64,000 nt of DNA from JBEKCB01 sp052139675 (GTDB taxonomy: Bacteria > Planctomycetota > Brocadiia > CAIUPP01). Shown here piece after piece: positions 26,390 through 35,110 of the stretch (positions are counted from its first letter, which is position 1; each line of letters opens with the position of its first letter). A model generated the notes under the pieces. It made no database searches. It worked only from the letters and a program-made list of their open reading frames with translations, and had not been told where the DNA came from. The stretch lies in the NCBI GenBank assembly GCA_052139675.1, contig JBKQWE010000053.1, positions 1 to 64,000 of the forward strand. Direction: 5' to 3'. The translations under genes were made by a program, and so were the position numbers.

Positions 26390-27001
26390 ATGAACGAGAA
26401 CGAGGCGGTGGAACAACTGGCGACGATCCGGCGCATCATGGAAAGCGCCACGCGGATGACGACGCTTCCGGGCAAGGCGGCGGTCTGCGGCGGCGTCTTG
26501 GCGCTGATCGGCTGCGGCGTCAGTTACTGGAAAATGCGCTCGCTCGACTTCGCCGAGATGGCGAACCTGCTGCCGGAGGACTGCCGCGCGCTGGTCGCGA
26601 TGTGGGCGCTGATCGCCATCGCCGGAATCGGGATCAACGTCCTTCTGACGCTGCGCCTGGCCCGCAAGCGCGGCGTGAACGCATGGTCGCGGTTGGCGCA
26701 ACTGGCCGGCTATGCGATGGCCCCCGCGCTCCTCGCGGCGACCGCCCTGAGCGTGGCGCTGATCGGGAACGCGCAGTGGCGCCTGATCGCGCCGACCTGG
26801 ATGATGCTCTACGGCGTCGCCCTCTGGATGGCCGGCATCCTTTCCGTCCGCGCGCCGGGGATGCTCGGCGGCGTGTTCTTCGCGGCCGGCATCGTGACGC
26901 TCTTCTGGGCCGCGCCGGCCGCCCTGGCGATGGTCGCGCTGACGTTCGGCCTGGCGCACGTGGCCTTCGGAATCTACCTGATCTCGCGCTTCGGGGAATG
27001 A
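26390..27001 (+). CDS. Polytopic membrane protein paired with a winged-helix regulator
   Basis: The 203-residue protein has a soluble N-terminal stretch (MNENEAVEQLATIRRIMESATRM, split here only for length) followed by five or six membrane segments (for example VCGGVLALIGCGVSY and MWALIAIAGIGINVLL). It recurs upstream of small HTH regulators of the type encoded four bases downstream, and the pair may form a sensor and repressor. GAAGGAGAGAGAA precedes the ATG. The function is unknown. Confidence 0.75.
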   Translation: MNENEAVEQLATIRRIMESATRMTTLPGKAAVCGGVLALIGCGVSYWKMRSLDFAEMANLLPEDCRALVAMWALIAIAGIGINVLLTLRLARKRGVNAWSRLAQLAGYAMAPALLAATALSVALIGNAQWRLIAPTWMMLYGVALWMAGILSVRAPGMLGGVFFAAGIVTLFWAAPAALAMVALTFGLAHVAFGIYLISRFGE

Positions 27002-27005
27002 ACCG

Positions 27006-27323
27006 ATGGACGCCATTCCCTCGCCGGAAGGCATTGACAAGCTCATCCACGAGCGCGCGCGGCTCGGCATCATGTCGAGCCTCGCCGCGGCCGGGCCGAT
27101 GACGTTCTCCGAGTTGAAGGGAACCCTGGGCATGACCGACGGCAACCTGAGCGTGCATGCGCGCGTCCTCGAGGAGGCCGGCTATATCCGCATCGAGAAG
27201 AAGTTCATCGGCCGCAAGCCGCAGACGACCATGTCGTTGACCGCGAAGGGGTCCAAGGCGTTCACGGACTACGTGGCGTACCTGGAAAGCATTGTCGCGC
27301 CGAAGAAAGCGAAGAAGGGATGA
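27006..27323 (+). CDS. Small winged-helix transcriptional regulator
   Basis: The 105-residue protein is a MarR/ArsR-like single winged helix. LIHERARLGIMSSLAAAGPMTFSELK forms the first helices, MTDGNLSVHARVLEEAGYI the recognition helix, and a KKFIGRKPQTTMSLTAKG wing follows. It is cotranscribed with the membrane protein and probably binds the CTTTG-N5-CAAAG dyad at their shared promoter. Confidence 0.85.
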   Translation: MDAIPSPEGIDKLIHERARLGIMSSLAAAGPMTFSELKGTLGMTDGNLSVHARVLEEAGYIRIEKKFIGRKPQTTMSLTAKGSKAFTDYVAYLESIVAPKKAKKG

Positions 27324-27365
27324 TTTCGAATGTCGAGCGTCCATGACAGCATCGAGAGGAACGCT

Positions 27366-27437
27366 CTAGTCTCGTCCTCGGCCTTCTGTAACGTCTGTTC
27401 GAGGACGAGGACGAGGACGACGACGAGGACTAGGACG
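27366..27437. repeat. GAGGAC-type simple repeat with inverted arm
   Basis: CTAGTCTCGTCCTCG at 27366-27380 is approximately complementary to the CGAGGACGAGGACGAGGAC and GACGAGGACTAGG run at 27399-27435. The build is the same as the GATTAC palindrome at 1592: short direct units arranged as inverted arms in a gap between genes. No gene is seen between 27324 and 27510. Confidence 0.55.
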
Positions 27438-27510
27438 ATTCGGCGGACTCAGATCCGCAGGTAACTCAGGTCGAGTGCCTGTATCTTTTTTTCAGGACGG
27501 AAAGGAGCGC

Positions 27511-27780
27511 ATGATGTCGGAGAATGTGGAGTGCCCGTTGTGCCGGTTGCGGAGCGGCGCCAGGGAGTTCATGAAGGCGCAGAATGCGGAGGAAGCATGC
27601 TCGTGCGCGAAGGCGCCCCTGGCGCTGATGGCGCTGCCGATGCGCCTTGGATGCGGACTCCTGGCGGCGGGAACTTTTTTTATTGCCCGCTGGCTTTATC
27701 AAGCAAAGTCCTTTGTGCACTCGCCGTGCCCGTTCGCCGCGGCGCGGCCGGCCGAGCAGGACGCGGAGCAACACTCATGA
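27511..27780 (+). CDS. Small cysteine-rich membrane protein, first gene of isoprenoid-type operon
   Basis: The 89-residue product has two CxxC-like pairs in its cytosolic head (ECPLCRLRSG and ACSCAKAP), one hydrophobic helix (LGCGLLAAGTFFIARWLYQ) and a Pro/Ala tail. AAAGGAGCGC is an excellent ribosome site. Its stop overlaps the start of the prenyltransferase gene, so it belongs to that operon. The function is unknown; it might bind a metal or act as a membrane tether for the soluble enzymes. Confidence 0.6.
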   Translation: MMSENVECPLCRLRSGAREFMKAQNAEEACSCAKAPLALMALPMRLGCGLLAAGTFFIARWLYQAKSFVHSPCPFAAARPAEQDAEQHS

Positions 27781-28589
27781 AACCAAACTGCGAGGCGTTC
27801 GATGAAGTGACGGTATCGGCGCCGCCGATGCCGCGGCACGTCGGGATCATCATGGATGGCAACGGCCGCTGGGCGCAGGAACGCGGACGGTCGCGGCTCA
27901 TCGGCCACCGCATGGGCGTCATTGCGGTGCGGCGGACGGTCCGCGAGGCGGCGCGGCTGGGGATCGAGCAACTGACGCTGTTCACTTTCTCGACGGAGAA
28001 CTGGCGCAGGCCGGCGGTGGAAGTGCGGTTCCTCTGGCGGCTGATCCGCCGGTTCCTCCGCGCCGAGTGTAAGGAGTTGCGGGACAACGGCATCCGCCTT
28101 CGCGCAATCGGCCGGCTCGACGGATTGCCCGAAGAGGTTCGCAGCGAACTGCGGCAGGCCATAGCGACCACGCGCGGCGGCGATGCGCTAACGCTCTGTC
28201 TCGCAGTGAATTACGGCGGCCGGGCGGAAGTCGTGGACGCCTGCCGACACCTCGTCCGGCGCGCGGTTGCCGGGCACATTTCCGCCGACGAGATCAAGGA
28301 GGAAACGCTCGGCGCATGCCTGTATCAGCCGGACATGCCGCCGCTCGACCTGATCATCCGGACCGGCGGCGAGATGCGGCTGAGCAACTTCCTGCTCTGG
28401 CAGGCGGCGTATGCGGAGTTGTGGGTGACGCCGGTCGCATGGCCCGACTTCGGCGGCGAACATCTGCGCGAGGCCGTCTCCGATTTCCTTCGACGCAAAC
28501 GCCGGTTCGGCGGACTGCCTCAGCCCGACGACGAGGCGGCAATGCGCGCCGCGGCGGATATGCAGTCGGTTCTCTCCATCGCTTTTTAG
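27777..28589 (+). CDS. Cis-prenyltransferase (UppS-like isoprenyl transferase)
   Basis: The 270-residue enzyme carries all five UppS regions: HVGIIMDGNGRWAQERG with the catalytic Asp, TLFTFSTENWRRP, CLAVNYGGRAEV, the pyrophosphate-binding DLIIRTGGEMRLSNFLLWQ and AELWVTPVAWPDF. It would condense isopentenyl diphosphate units in the cis configuration. Housekeeping UppS is usually next to cdsA. Here it sits with a radical SAM enzyme and a membrane toroid protein, which suggests a specialised polyprenyl product. Confidence 0.92.
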   Translation: MKPNCEAFDEVTVSAPPMPRHVGIIMDGNGRWAQERGRSRLIGHRMGVIAVRRTVREAARLGIEQLTLFTFSTENWRRPAVEVRFLWRLIRRFLRAECKELRDNGIRLRAIGRLDGLPEEVRSELRQAIATTRGGDALTLCLAVNYGGRAEVVDACRHLVRRAVAGHISADEIKEETLGACLYQPDMPPLDLIIRTGGEMRLSNFLLWQAAYAELWVTPVAWPDFGGEHLREAVSDFLRRKRRFGGLPQPDDEAAMRAAADMQSVLSIAF

Positions 28590-28605
28590 AAAGGAGGGTA
28601 CGACT

Positions 28606-30165
28606 ATGAGAATCCTGCTCATCAACGCGCCGCACCCGGCCATCGGCAGCCGCATCCCGCATGAGCACTTGCCGCCGCTGGGATTGCTCGCGATCGGCGG
28701 GCCCTTGATTGACGCGGGCCATAGGGTGCGCCTGCTCGACGCGGAGTTCGGACCGATGGCGACGGCGGAGATCGTGGCGCAGTGCGCCGCCTTCGCGCCA
28801 TCGGCGATTCTCATGGGGCACTCCGGCTCGACCGCGGGACATCCGGTCGTGGCGGAGATCACTCGCGCGCTGCGCCGCGCGCTGCCGGCGGCATGGATCA
28901 TCTATGGCGGCGTTTTCCCGACTTACCACTGGCGCGAAGTGCTGGCCGGGGAGCCGCAGATTGACCTCATCGTCCGCGGCGAAGGCGAAGCGACGGTCCT
29001 GCGCGTCATCAGCGCTCTTGAGACCGGCGCGCCGCTCGACGGAATTCCCGGCATCGCGTTCCGCACCGACGGCGTGCCGCGCGCCGCACCGCCGGCGCCG
29101 ATCATCCGCGACCTCGACGCATTCCGCATCGGATGGGAGCTGATTGACGCGGCCCGTTACAGCTACTGGGGCGACCGCCGTGCGGTGGTCGTGCAGTTTT
29201 CCCGCGGTTGCCCGCATCACTGTAACTACTGTGGCCAGCGCGGGTTCTGGACGCGTTACCGGCACCGCGATCCGCGCCGGTTCGCCGCCGAGATCGCCTG
29301 GCTCCATCGCGCGCACGGAGTCGAAGTTTTCAACCTCGCCGACGAGAACCCGACCGCCGACCGCGCCGCCTGGCGCGCGTTCCTCGAAGCGCTGATCGCC
29401 GAGAAGGTGCGCGTGACGCTCGTCGGCTCCACGCGCGCCGGCGATATCGTGCGCGACGCGGACATCCTCCACCTCTACAAGCAGGCCGGCGTCGCGCGCT
29501 GGCTGCTCGGCATCGAGAACACCGACGAGAACACCCTGCGTCTGATCCGCAAAGGGGCTTCGCCCGAGACCGACCGACTGGCGATCCAATTGCTCCGCCG
29601 CCACGGAATTCTCTCGCTGGCCACCTGGGTGATCGGATTCGAGCAGGAGACCGACCGCGATTACCTGCGCGGACTGCGGCGGCTGATTTCGTACGATCCG
29701 GACCAGATCCAGGTCGTGTTCGCGACGCCGCATCGCTGGACGCCGTATTACCGGCTGGAGTCCTCGCGCCGCGTCATTCAGACCGATGCGCGCCTCTGGG
29801 ACTACAAGCACCAGGTGCTCGCCGCGCGGCACATGGCGCCATGGCGCGTGATGCTGTGGATGAAGTTCATCGAGGCGGCCGCTCAACTGCGGCCGCGCGC
29901 GCTCTGGAGGCTGCTCACGTATCCGGACCGCGAGGTCCGTGCCGCGCACCGCTGGTACTATCGGATCGGGCGCAAGGTGTGGCCGTACGAGGTTTTTAAC
30001 TTCTTCTTCCGCGACCTCCGCCGAAGGGACGGCCCGACGCTCGCCGAGTTCTGGGGTCCGCCGCAGGACGCCGAGGAGGAAGCGATGGCGCCGGGAGTTG
30101 ACGCGGCCGCCTTGACTCCATTTCCGGTGCGGAGTAGAAAGGTTGCGTCTCCTATCGCGCGATGA
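28606..30165 (+). CDS. Cobalamin-binding-type radical SAM enzyme (BchE/P-methylase class)
   Basis: The 519-residue protein starts with a Rossmann-like B12-binding domain (MRILLINAPHP, LPPLGLLAIGGPLIDAGH, GHSGSTAGHP, YGGVFPTYHW). The radical SAM barrel follows, with the iron-sulfur cysteines C202, C206 and C209 in SRGCPHHCNYCG, and then LADENPTADRAAW and ENTDENTLRLIRKG. A basic C-terminal domain ends it. The class includes BchE, hopanoid methylases and other enzymes that modify hydrophobic or unactivated carbons. The canonical DxHxxG cobalamin loop is not visible. The ribosome site AAAGGAGGG is strong; there are 16 bases after the prenyltransferase stop. Confidence 0.88.
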   Translation: MRILLINAPHPAIGSRIPHEHLPPLGLLAIGGPLIDAGHRVRLLDAEFGPMATAEIVAQCAAFAPSAILMGHSGSTAGHPVVAEITRALRRALPAAWIIYGGVFPTYHWREVLAGEPQIDLIVRGEGEATVLRVISALETGAPLDGIPGIAFRTDGVPRAAPPAPIIRDLDAFRIGWELIDAARYSYWGDRRAVVVQFSRGCPHHCNYCGQRGFWTRYRHRDPRRFAAEIAWLHRAHGVEVFNLADENPTADRAAWRAFLEALIAEKVRVTLVGSTRAGDIVRDADILHLYKQAGVARWLLGIENTDENTLRLIRKGASPETDRLAIQLLRRHGILSLATWVIGFEQETDRDYLRGLRRLISYDPDQIQVVFATPHRWTPYYRLESSRRVIQTDARLWDYKHQVLAARHMAPWRVMLWMKFIEAAAQLRPRALWRLLTYPDREVRAAHRWYYRIGRKVWPYEVFNFFFRDLRRRDGPTLAEFWGPPQDAEEEAMAPGVDAAALTPFPVRSRKVASPIAR

Positions 30166-30192
30166 AAGCCGGGCGAGGGGATGGAGGACGCT

Positions 30193-31713
30193 GTGAGCGG
30201 GACGCGGATGCGGCCGGCGACGGTCTGCGTGTACGGCAACGCCGCGATCATCGTGGCGCTGGCGCTGTACTTTTTCGTCGCGCCGGTGGTGATCCTGCTC
30301 TTCGACTTCACCGATCCGGCGCTGCGCGGGCCGGGCGTTCCACAGTGCGCCTGGCGCTGGCACCGCGCGCTGACTCCGAAATATGCGCGCTGGGCGCGCG
30401 AGCGCATGAGTTCCGGCCGCGCGGAACGCCTCGGCACGGCCAACGTCTCCGGCACCGAGTGGCCGCTGTTCGGCTCGGTCTTCTATCTTCTGGCCACCGA
30501 GGCGCTGCAGAAGGACTGGGAAGAGCATCCTGCCGGCGTCGCGCCGAAGGTGTACGCCCGCGAGGCGATTGACGCCGCCGCCGACCTCGTCACGGATCCA
30601 GGACAGGCCGGCTGGGTCAAGAAGCATTATGGCGCGAATTATCTTCATGAGGAGAACTGCTTCTATCGCATGCTCCTCATCTGCGCCGCGACGAGCCACG
30701 CCAGGCTGACCGGCAGCTCAAACCACCTGGCGCTGCTGCGGGACCAGGTCGAGACGCTTTCCGCCGAGATTGACCGCTCTCGCGCCGGCTTGCTGGAGGA
30801 TTACCCGGGCGAGTGCTATCCGGGGGACGTCGTGAGCGCAATCGCCGCGATCAAGCGCGCCGACCCTGTCCTGGGCACGGACCATTCGGCGTTCTGCAGT
30901 CGCGCGCTGCGCGGGTTCAGCGGCGACCGGCTCGATCCCGGGACGCAACTTCCGGTCTATCTGGCCTACTTTTTTAACGGCCATCCCATCGGCCCGGCGC
31001 GCGGATGCAGCAACTCGTACATGACGACTTTTGGGCCGGAAATATGGCCCGACGTCGCGCGCGGATGGTATGCGCTCTGCGAGAAGCATTTCTGGCAGCA
31101 TCGTCTGTGGGCGGTGGGATTCCGCGAGTGGCCGCGCGGGGATAAGCACGGCGACTGGTACTTCGACGTGGATTCCGGTCCGGTGATTGCCGGCCACGGC
31201 ACGTCAGCGTGCGCGTATGGCATCGCCGCGGCGCGGACGAACGGGCGGTTCGACCAGGCCTGGCCGCTTTCGGCCGAGGCGCTGGCCATGAGCTGGCCGC
31301 TGCCGAGCGGCACGCTCGCCGGCGCGCGCATCCTTTCGAACGCCACGGACGCGCCGTACCTGGGCGAGGCAGGGATGCTCTTCATCTTCACCCGGCAGCC
31401 GCTGCCCGGCTTCGCCGAGGTGAAGGGCGGCCGGCTGACCGGGTACGTCTATGTCATTCTCTGCGCGTATCTGACGGTGGCGGCCATCCTGGTCCTGGGC
31501 GCGTGGCGCTCGGTCCGGCGGTGGAGGCGGAACGCCGATCGGGTCGTGCGGCTCGAGAAATACCGTGTTGTTGGGTGGGCAGCGCTGATGCTCGGCGCGG
31601 TCGCGATTTTCCTGCTCGGTCCCTGGCAGATGGCGTTTGTGAGCCTGTTCCTGGCGCAGTTCCTGACGCCTGCGGAGAAGCAACGGGCTGCTAGTGCTTA
31701 CTTGCGGAAATAG
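30193..31713 (+). CDS. Membrane-anchored toroid protein resembling linalool dehydratase-isomerase
   Basis: About 506 residues from the GTG at 30193, chosen for GGAGG six bases upstream; an ATG at 30181 lacks proper spacing. One N-terminal helix (AIIVALALYFFVAPVVIL), a large alpha/alpha toroid (about residues 70-400) and two to three C-terminal helices can be seen. EENCFYRMLLI, RLTGS, GLLEDYPGECYPGDV and VLGTDHS line up by eye with the Ldi family that dehydrates linalool, but the two catalytic cysteines of that enzyme appear to be acidic residues here. Next to a prenyltransferase, an isoprenoid substrate is a reasonable guess. Confidence 0.6.
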   Translation: MSGTRMRPATVCVYGNAAIIVALALYFFVAPVVILLFDFTDPALRGPGVPQCAWRWHRALTPKYARWARERMSSGRAERLGTANVSGTEWPLFGSVFYLLATEALQKDWEEHPAGVAPKVYAREAIDAAADLVTDPGQAGWVKKHYGANYLHEENCFYRMLLICAATSHARLTGSSNHLALLRDQVETLSAEIDRSRAGLLEDYPGECYPGDVVSAIAAIKRADPVLGTDHSAFCSRALRGFSGDRLDPGTQLPVYLAYFFNGHPIGPARGCSNSYMTTFGPEIWPDVARGWYALCEKHFWQHRLWAVGFREWPRGDKHGDWYFDVDSGPVIAGHGTSACAYGIAAARTNGRFDQAWPLSAEALAMSWPLPSGTLAGARILSNATDAPYLGEAGMLFIFTRQPLPGFAEVKGGRLTGYVYVILCAYLTVAAILVLGAWRSVRRWRRNADRVVRLEKYRVVGWAALMLGAVAIFLLGPWQMAFVSLFLAQFLTPAEKQRAASAYLRK

Positions 31714-31737
31714 GCGTCCTATTTCCGCAAGTAAGCA
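31695..31737. repeat. Perfect 20-bp palindrome spanning the end of the toroid gene
   Basis: The bases 31695-31714 are the exact complement of 31718-31737, with a three-base loop. The left arm encodes the last residues (SAYLRK) and the stop of the toroid protein. No T-run follows, so a standard intrinsic terminator is unlikely, although the hairpin could stop or protect the transcript. Confidence 0.85.
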
Positions 31738-31787
31738 TGACCGCGATAAGCCACGTCGTTGTATTGGGTTATGCGTTCCGTTGGACC

Positions 31788-31833
31788 GTGTTTAGTCGCG
31801 TAAATTGGTACGCCAATTTTCGCGACTAAACAC
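31788..31833. repeat. Second 21-bp palindrome in the same gap
   Basis: GTGTTTAGTCGCG (31788-31800) plus AAATTGG pair with CCAATTT plus CGCGACTAAACAC (31813-31833). There is one mismatch and a four-base loop. It is not related in sequence to the palindrome 50 bp upstream. The rest of 31714-32059 holds no gene or other feature I can support. Confidence 0.85.
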
Positions 31834-32059
31834 TAGAACCGCCGCCGGAACCTGATCAGGAACGCCCCGCCGAAAAAAAGGGCCTCATCGGACATGTTCC
31901 TGCCGTGTCTCGGACACGAAGCCCGACTCCGCCGCAGAACACGCTCGACAAGGCCCGACGCCCGAAGTGCCGGCCGCCCCTTTACCGTCGTCCTAGTATG
32001 CGCCGCACTGCCGGCGATGTCAAGAAAAATCCGACGCCGTTTTCGCCCGGCGACGCGCG

Positions 32060-33565
32060 TCACTTCGGCTGGGCCGGCTCGGCGGGCGCAGCCGGCGGGA
32101 CGCCTTCCGGCGGCGCGGGCGGATGGGCCTGGAAGCCGCCGCCCAGCGTCATGGCCATGATGGGGACCAACAGGTTATCCACTTTGATCGTCACCGTCGT
32201 CTCCGCGACCTCGCTCTTCCACAGGCAGCCCTCCTTGGTCACGTCGCGGAGAGCCATGGCGAGCGGCGGCGGGACATCGGCGGATTCCTTGGAGACCATG
32301 TCGAAGAGCGCTTTCTGGAGCTTGTTCGACGAGTCGTCCAGCGCCGCCGCCGCGGCCGCGTCCGGGCACACGACGTGAATGGCGAGCTTCCCCTGCGTGT
32401 CGAGCGAAGCGGCGTACGCCTGGGCCCGAACGATGTCCAGCAGCGTTTGACTTCCGGTGAACGCGATTTGCTCCGCCGGGCCGAGCTGGAGATTGGTCGG
32501 CTTCAGGTTCTGCACCAGGCTGGCCACGAAGCTCTTCTTCTGCGACGGCGAGAGCGTCCCGGCCACCGCCAGCCGCGCCTGGCGCTCCGTGACCATGTCG
32601 AACGCCTCCGCCAGCGCCTTCTGCGGCGGCGCCTTCTCGGCGGCGGTCAGCGCGCTGAGGAAACTTTCCATGACTCCGGGTTTCTCGGCCTTGTTCATGA
32701 TGACGACCAGGAACGTGTTGGCGTCGAGCAGGCAGATTTGCACCTCGCCTTGCTTGTTGGCATAGACGGCATGTCCGGCGGCCTCGCGCTTCTCGAAATC
32801 GCCGGTGCTCTCCAGCAGTTTGGCGATGCGCGCGGGGTCGTACAGGCCCTTGATCAGGCAGCGCATATAGTTCTCGTTCGGCTGCGTGCCCATTTCCGGA
32901 GGAAGGATCAGCATCGCCGCGTCCACGCGCAGGTTGCCGGTCGAGGCGAGCGCCAGGGCGAGTCCCTGCTCGGCTTGCGGGATCATGGCGGGGATGGCTT
33001 GCTCGAACTGCTGCATCATCACGGCGGAGGTGTCGGCCGGGGCGTTCGCGGCCGCCGGGGGATTGGCCGTGCGCTTCGCCTGCATCTCCTTCAGGGCGTT
33101 CTCCAGCAATGCGCGCACGGTCTGGCTCTTCGAATCGCGCTCGAAGTCGAGCGCGACGACGAAGCCGGCGTCGGCCGGGACCGACCGGGCGAGTTCCTTC
33201 AGCAGCGCCGCGCCGTTCGGGCGCAGGCTGGGCTTGTTGTTGATCGCCGCGATGGCGTCGAGGGCCGCATCGCGCAGCGTAACGTCGGAGTCGTTCGCCG
33301 TCGCCGCGAGCGCGGGCAGCCCCTTCGCGGACTTGTTCTGCTCGAGCAGGCGGATGGCCATGAGCTTCTTCACGTAGGAATCGGAGGCGGCCGGATCGGC
33401 GGGCGCGGTGAGGACGGCGATGAGCGCCTCGTCCGAGGTCTGTACATTCATCGCCTGCAACATCTCCGCCGGATTGAGCAGCGAGGCAAAATCGCGCGGC
33501 GGATGGTTCAGCAGGCTGTTCAGCGGGTTCAAGATCAGCAGCAGGGGCAGCAGGAACATGGCCAT
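32060..33565 (-). CDS. Exported protein of unknown function with HEAT-like N-terminal region
   Basis: The 501-residue protein has an N-terminal hydrophobic segment (MAMFLLPLLLILNPL) and a region of helical pairs that mention gene-order decay typical of HEAT repeats (AALAATANDSDVTLRDAALDAIAAINN, shortened: SDVTLRDAALDAI). A beta-rich middle part follows (FVVALDFERDSKSQ, HAVYANKQGEVQICLLDA) and the tail is Pro/Ala-rich. AAGGAGG lies seven bases before the ATG. I do not recognise a family; the layout resembles large planctomycete-type secreted proteins. Confidence 0.65.
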   Translation of the reverse strand: MAMFLLPLLLILNPLNSLLNHPPRDFASLLNPAEMLQAMNVQTSDEALIAVLTAPADPAASDSYVKKLMAIRLLEQNKSAKGLPALAATANDSDVTLRDAALDAIAAINNKPSLRPNGAALLKELARSVPADAGFVVALDFERDSKSQTVRALLENALKEMQAKRTANPPAAANAPADTSAVMMQQFEQAIPAMIPQAEQGLALALASTGNLRVDAAMLILPPEMGTQPNENYMRCLIKGLYDPARIAKLLESTGDFEKREAAGHAVYANKQGEVQICLLDANTFLVVIMNKAEKPGVMESFLSALTAAEKAPPQKALAEAFDMVTERQARLAVAGTLSPSQKKSFVASLVQNLKPTNLQLGPAEQIAFTGSQTLLDIVRAQAYAASLDTQGKLAIHVVCPDAAAAAALDDSSNKLQKALFDMVSKESADVPPPLAMALRDVTKEGCLWKSEVAETTVTIKVDNLLVPIMAMTLGGGFQAHPPAPPEGVPPAAPAEPAQPK

Positions 33566-33835
33566 GGAAAGCCTCCTTCTGTAACGAAATGTAAAAATCG
33601 CGCTCGCGCGCCCCGCGCGTCATCACAGGCGCCGGCCCACCGCGAGCCTGTACCCCACCGAGCGTATCAGACGTTCAAGGGCGTGTCAATCGGGCGGGCG
33701 TCGTGCTCGCGTGCGCCGCACGAAGACGCGCCCGGATTTTTCACTTGCGCGCGGCCCGTGTTCGTGGCATCCTGCTGTCGGCGCCGGGCTGAACCGGCAA
33801 CCACTCCATCTTTTCGCCCCGCAAAGGAGCCCCGC

Positions 33836-34237
33836 ATGATCAAGGGATTTGCGCACATCTGCTTCACCGTGAACGACCTGGACTCCGCGATCGCTTTCTA
33901 CCAGGACAAGCTCGGCTTCCGCCACGCGTTCGACTTCATCAACGACCAAGGCAAGCGGTTCGGCGTCTACCTCCACATCGGCGGCCGGTGCTTCATCGAG
34001 CTTTTCCAGGGCGAGGTGGGCGCGGCGCCGGAGAACCCGGCGTACAAGCACTTCTGCCTGGAGGTGGACGACATCGAGAAGACGGCCGCGGCGCTTCGTG
34101 CCCAGGGCGTCGAAGTCTCGGCGGTCAAACGGGGCAACGACCGAAGCTGGCAGGCATGGCTCGCCGATCCCGAAGGCAACCGGATCGAGCTGCACGGCTA
34201 CACCGAGCAGAGCAAGCAGCAACCGTCTCTGAAATAG
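33836..34237 (+). CDS. VOC-superfamily protein (glyoxalase I-like)
   Basis: The 133-residue protein has the paired beta-alpha-beta-beta-beta modules of vicinal oxygen chelate proteins. The first has FAHICFTVNDLDSAIAFYQDKLGF with a metal His; the second has HFCLEVDDIEKTAAALRAQG and ends in WLADPEGNRIELHGY with a metal Glu. It could be a lactoylglutathione-lyase-like, epimerase or dioxygenase activity. AAAGGAGCCCCGC precedes the ATG. Convergent with the sugar isomerase gene. Confidence 0.85.
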   Translation: MIKGFAHICFTVNDLDSAIAFYQDKLGFRHAFDFINDQGKRFGVYLHIGGRCFIELFQGEVGAAPENPAYKHFCLEVDDIEKTAAALRAQGVEVSAVKRGNDRSWQAWLADPEGNRIELHGYTEQSKQQPSLK

Positions 34238-34250
34238 AGGACGGCTTATC

Positions 34251-35081
34251 TTATCGGATCCGGATTCCAGTCCGCTGCGCCGCCGACCGGACGTAGTCGG
34301 CCGCGAGGCGATACTCCTCGTCGGTTTTCAGGTGCTCGAGCATCAGCGGCATATCCGGCTCGAGTCGGTCGAGCTCTTGGAGGAAGACGGCGTAATCGAG
34401 CGCGCCGAGGCCGGGCCGAACCTCGCTCAAATGCACGGTCAGGTCCTCGCCGAGCAGGATGTCCTTCGCGTGGCAACTGCGGATGTGCGGGCCGAGCTTC
34501 GCGAAGCAGTCGCGGATGAGCACGGCGTTGCCGAAGTAGAGCTGCGGACTGCAGACCAGGTTGACCGGGTCGAGATGGACGCCGAATTGCTTGCGGCCGA
34601 CCGCCCGGAGGAGGCGCAGGTAACTCTCGGCGGAATCCGGGTACATCCACGGCATCGGCTCGAGCGTGTAGAACGTGCGCGTCGGCCTGACCGCGTCGAG
34701 GATGGAGCGGACGGATTCCACGACTAGGTCGAACGTCGCGTCGGTCAGGTCGTCGGCGTGCGGGCCGTCCCATTTCTTGCCGCGCGAGCCGGCGATGTTG
34801 ACGCAGCAGCGCGCGCCGGCGCGGTCGGCCAGGGCGAGTTGCGCGCGGCACTTCTCCAGCGCGGCGCTGCGCACGGCCTCGTCCGGACTGAGCGGATTGC
34901 CCCACGCGCCGACCTCGGCGATGACCAGCCCGGCCGCCGCGGCGGACTTCACGATGCCCGCGACCGCGAAGTCATCCGCGTCTCCCGACGGGAAATAGAC
35001 CGCCGAGTAGCCCCGCCGGCGGGCTTCCGCCGCCCACGCTTCCGGATCGCCGGCGTATGCAACAGGCCCTCCGAGCCTCAT
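34251..35081 (-). CDS. Sugar phosphate isomerase/epimerase (xylose isomerase-like TIM barrel)
   Basis: The 276-residue barrel contains YAGDPEAWAAEARRRGYSAV, a central FYTLEPMPWMYP with the metal-binding Glu, FGVHLDPVNLVCSP and HAKDILLG, and a late LMLEHL Glu. This is the AP-endonuclease-2/IolE/hexulose epimerase superfamily. The substrate is unknown. The ATG at 35081 has GGGAGG eight bases upstream and lies 32 bases from the -10 of the promoter carried by repeat copy 1. Confidence 0.82.
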   Translation of the reverse strand: MRLGGPVAYAGDPEAWAAEARRRGYSAVYFPSGDADDFAVAGIVKSAAAAGLVIAEVGAWGNPLSPDEAVRSAALEKCRAQLALADRAGARCCVNIAGSRGKKWDGPHADDLTDATFDLVVESVRSILDAVRPTRTFYTLEPMPWMYPDSAESYLRLLRAVGRKQFGVHLDPVNLVCSPQLYFGNAVLIRDCFAKLGPHIRSCHAKDILLGEDLTVHLSEVRPGLGALDYAVFLQELDRLEPDMPLMLEHLKTDEEYRLAADYVRSAAQRTGIRIR

Positions 35082-35110
35082 CCTGCAGCCTCCCAGGTCC
35101 CCCAGCCGCG

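Noticed and set aside
28606..30165. Naming the radical SAM gene bchE and inferring bacteriochlorophyll synthesis
   Set aside because: The class resemblance is real, but no other chlorophyll or photosystem genes are present. The neighbours are isoprenoid-type enzymes, so only the broad class is claimed.
28354..30699. A 781-codon minus-strand frame opposite the radical SAM gene
   Set aside because: It is a shadow of a gene with intact iron-sulfur and B12-domain motifs; no independent support.
31695..31833. Calling the two palindromes intrinsic terminators
   Set aside because: Neither is followed by a T-run on either strand, and the stems are much longer and less GC-biased at the base than usual terminators.
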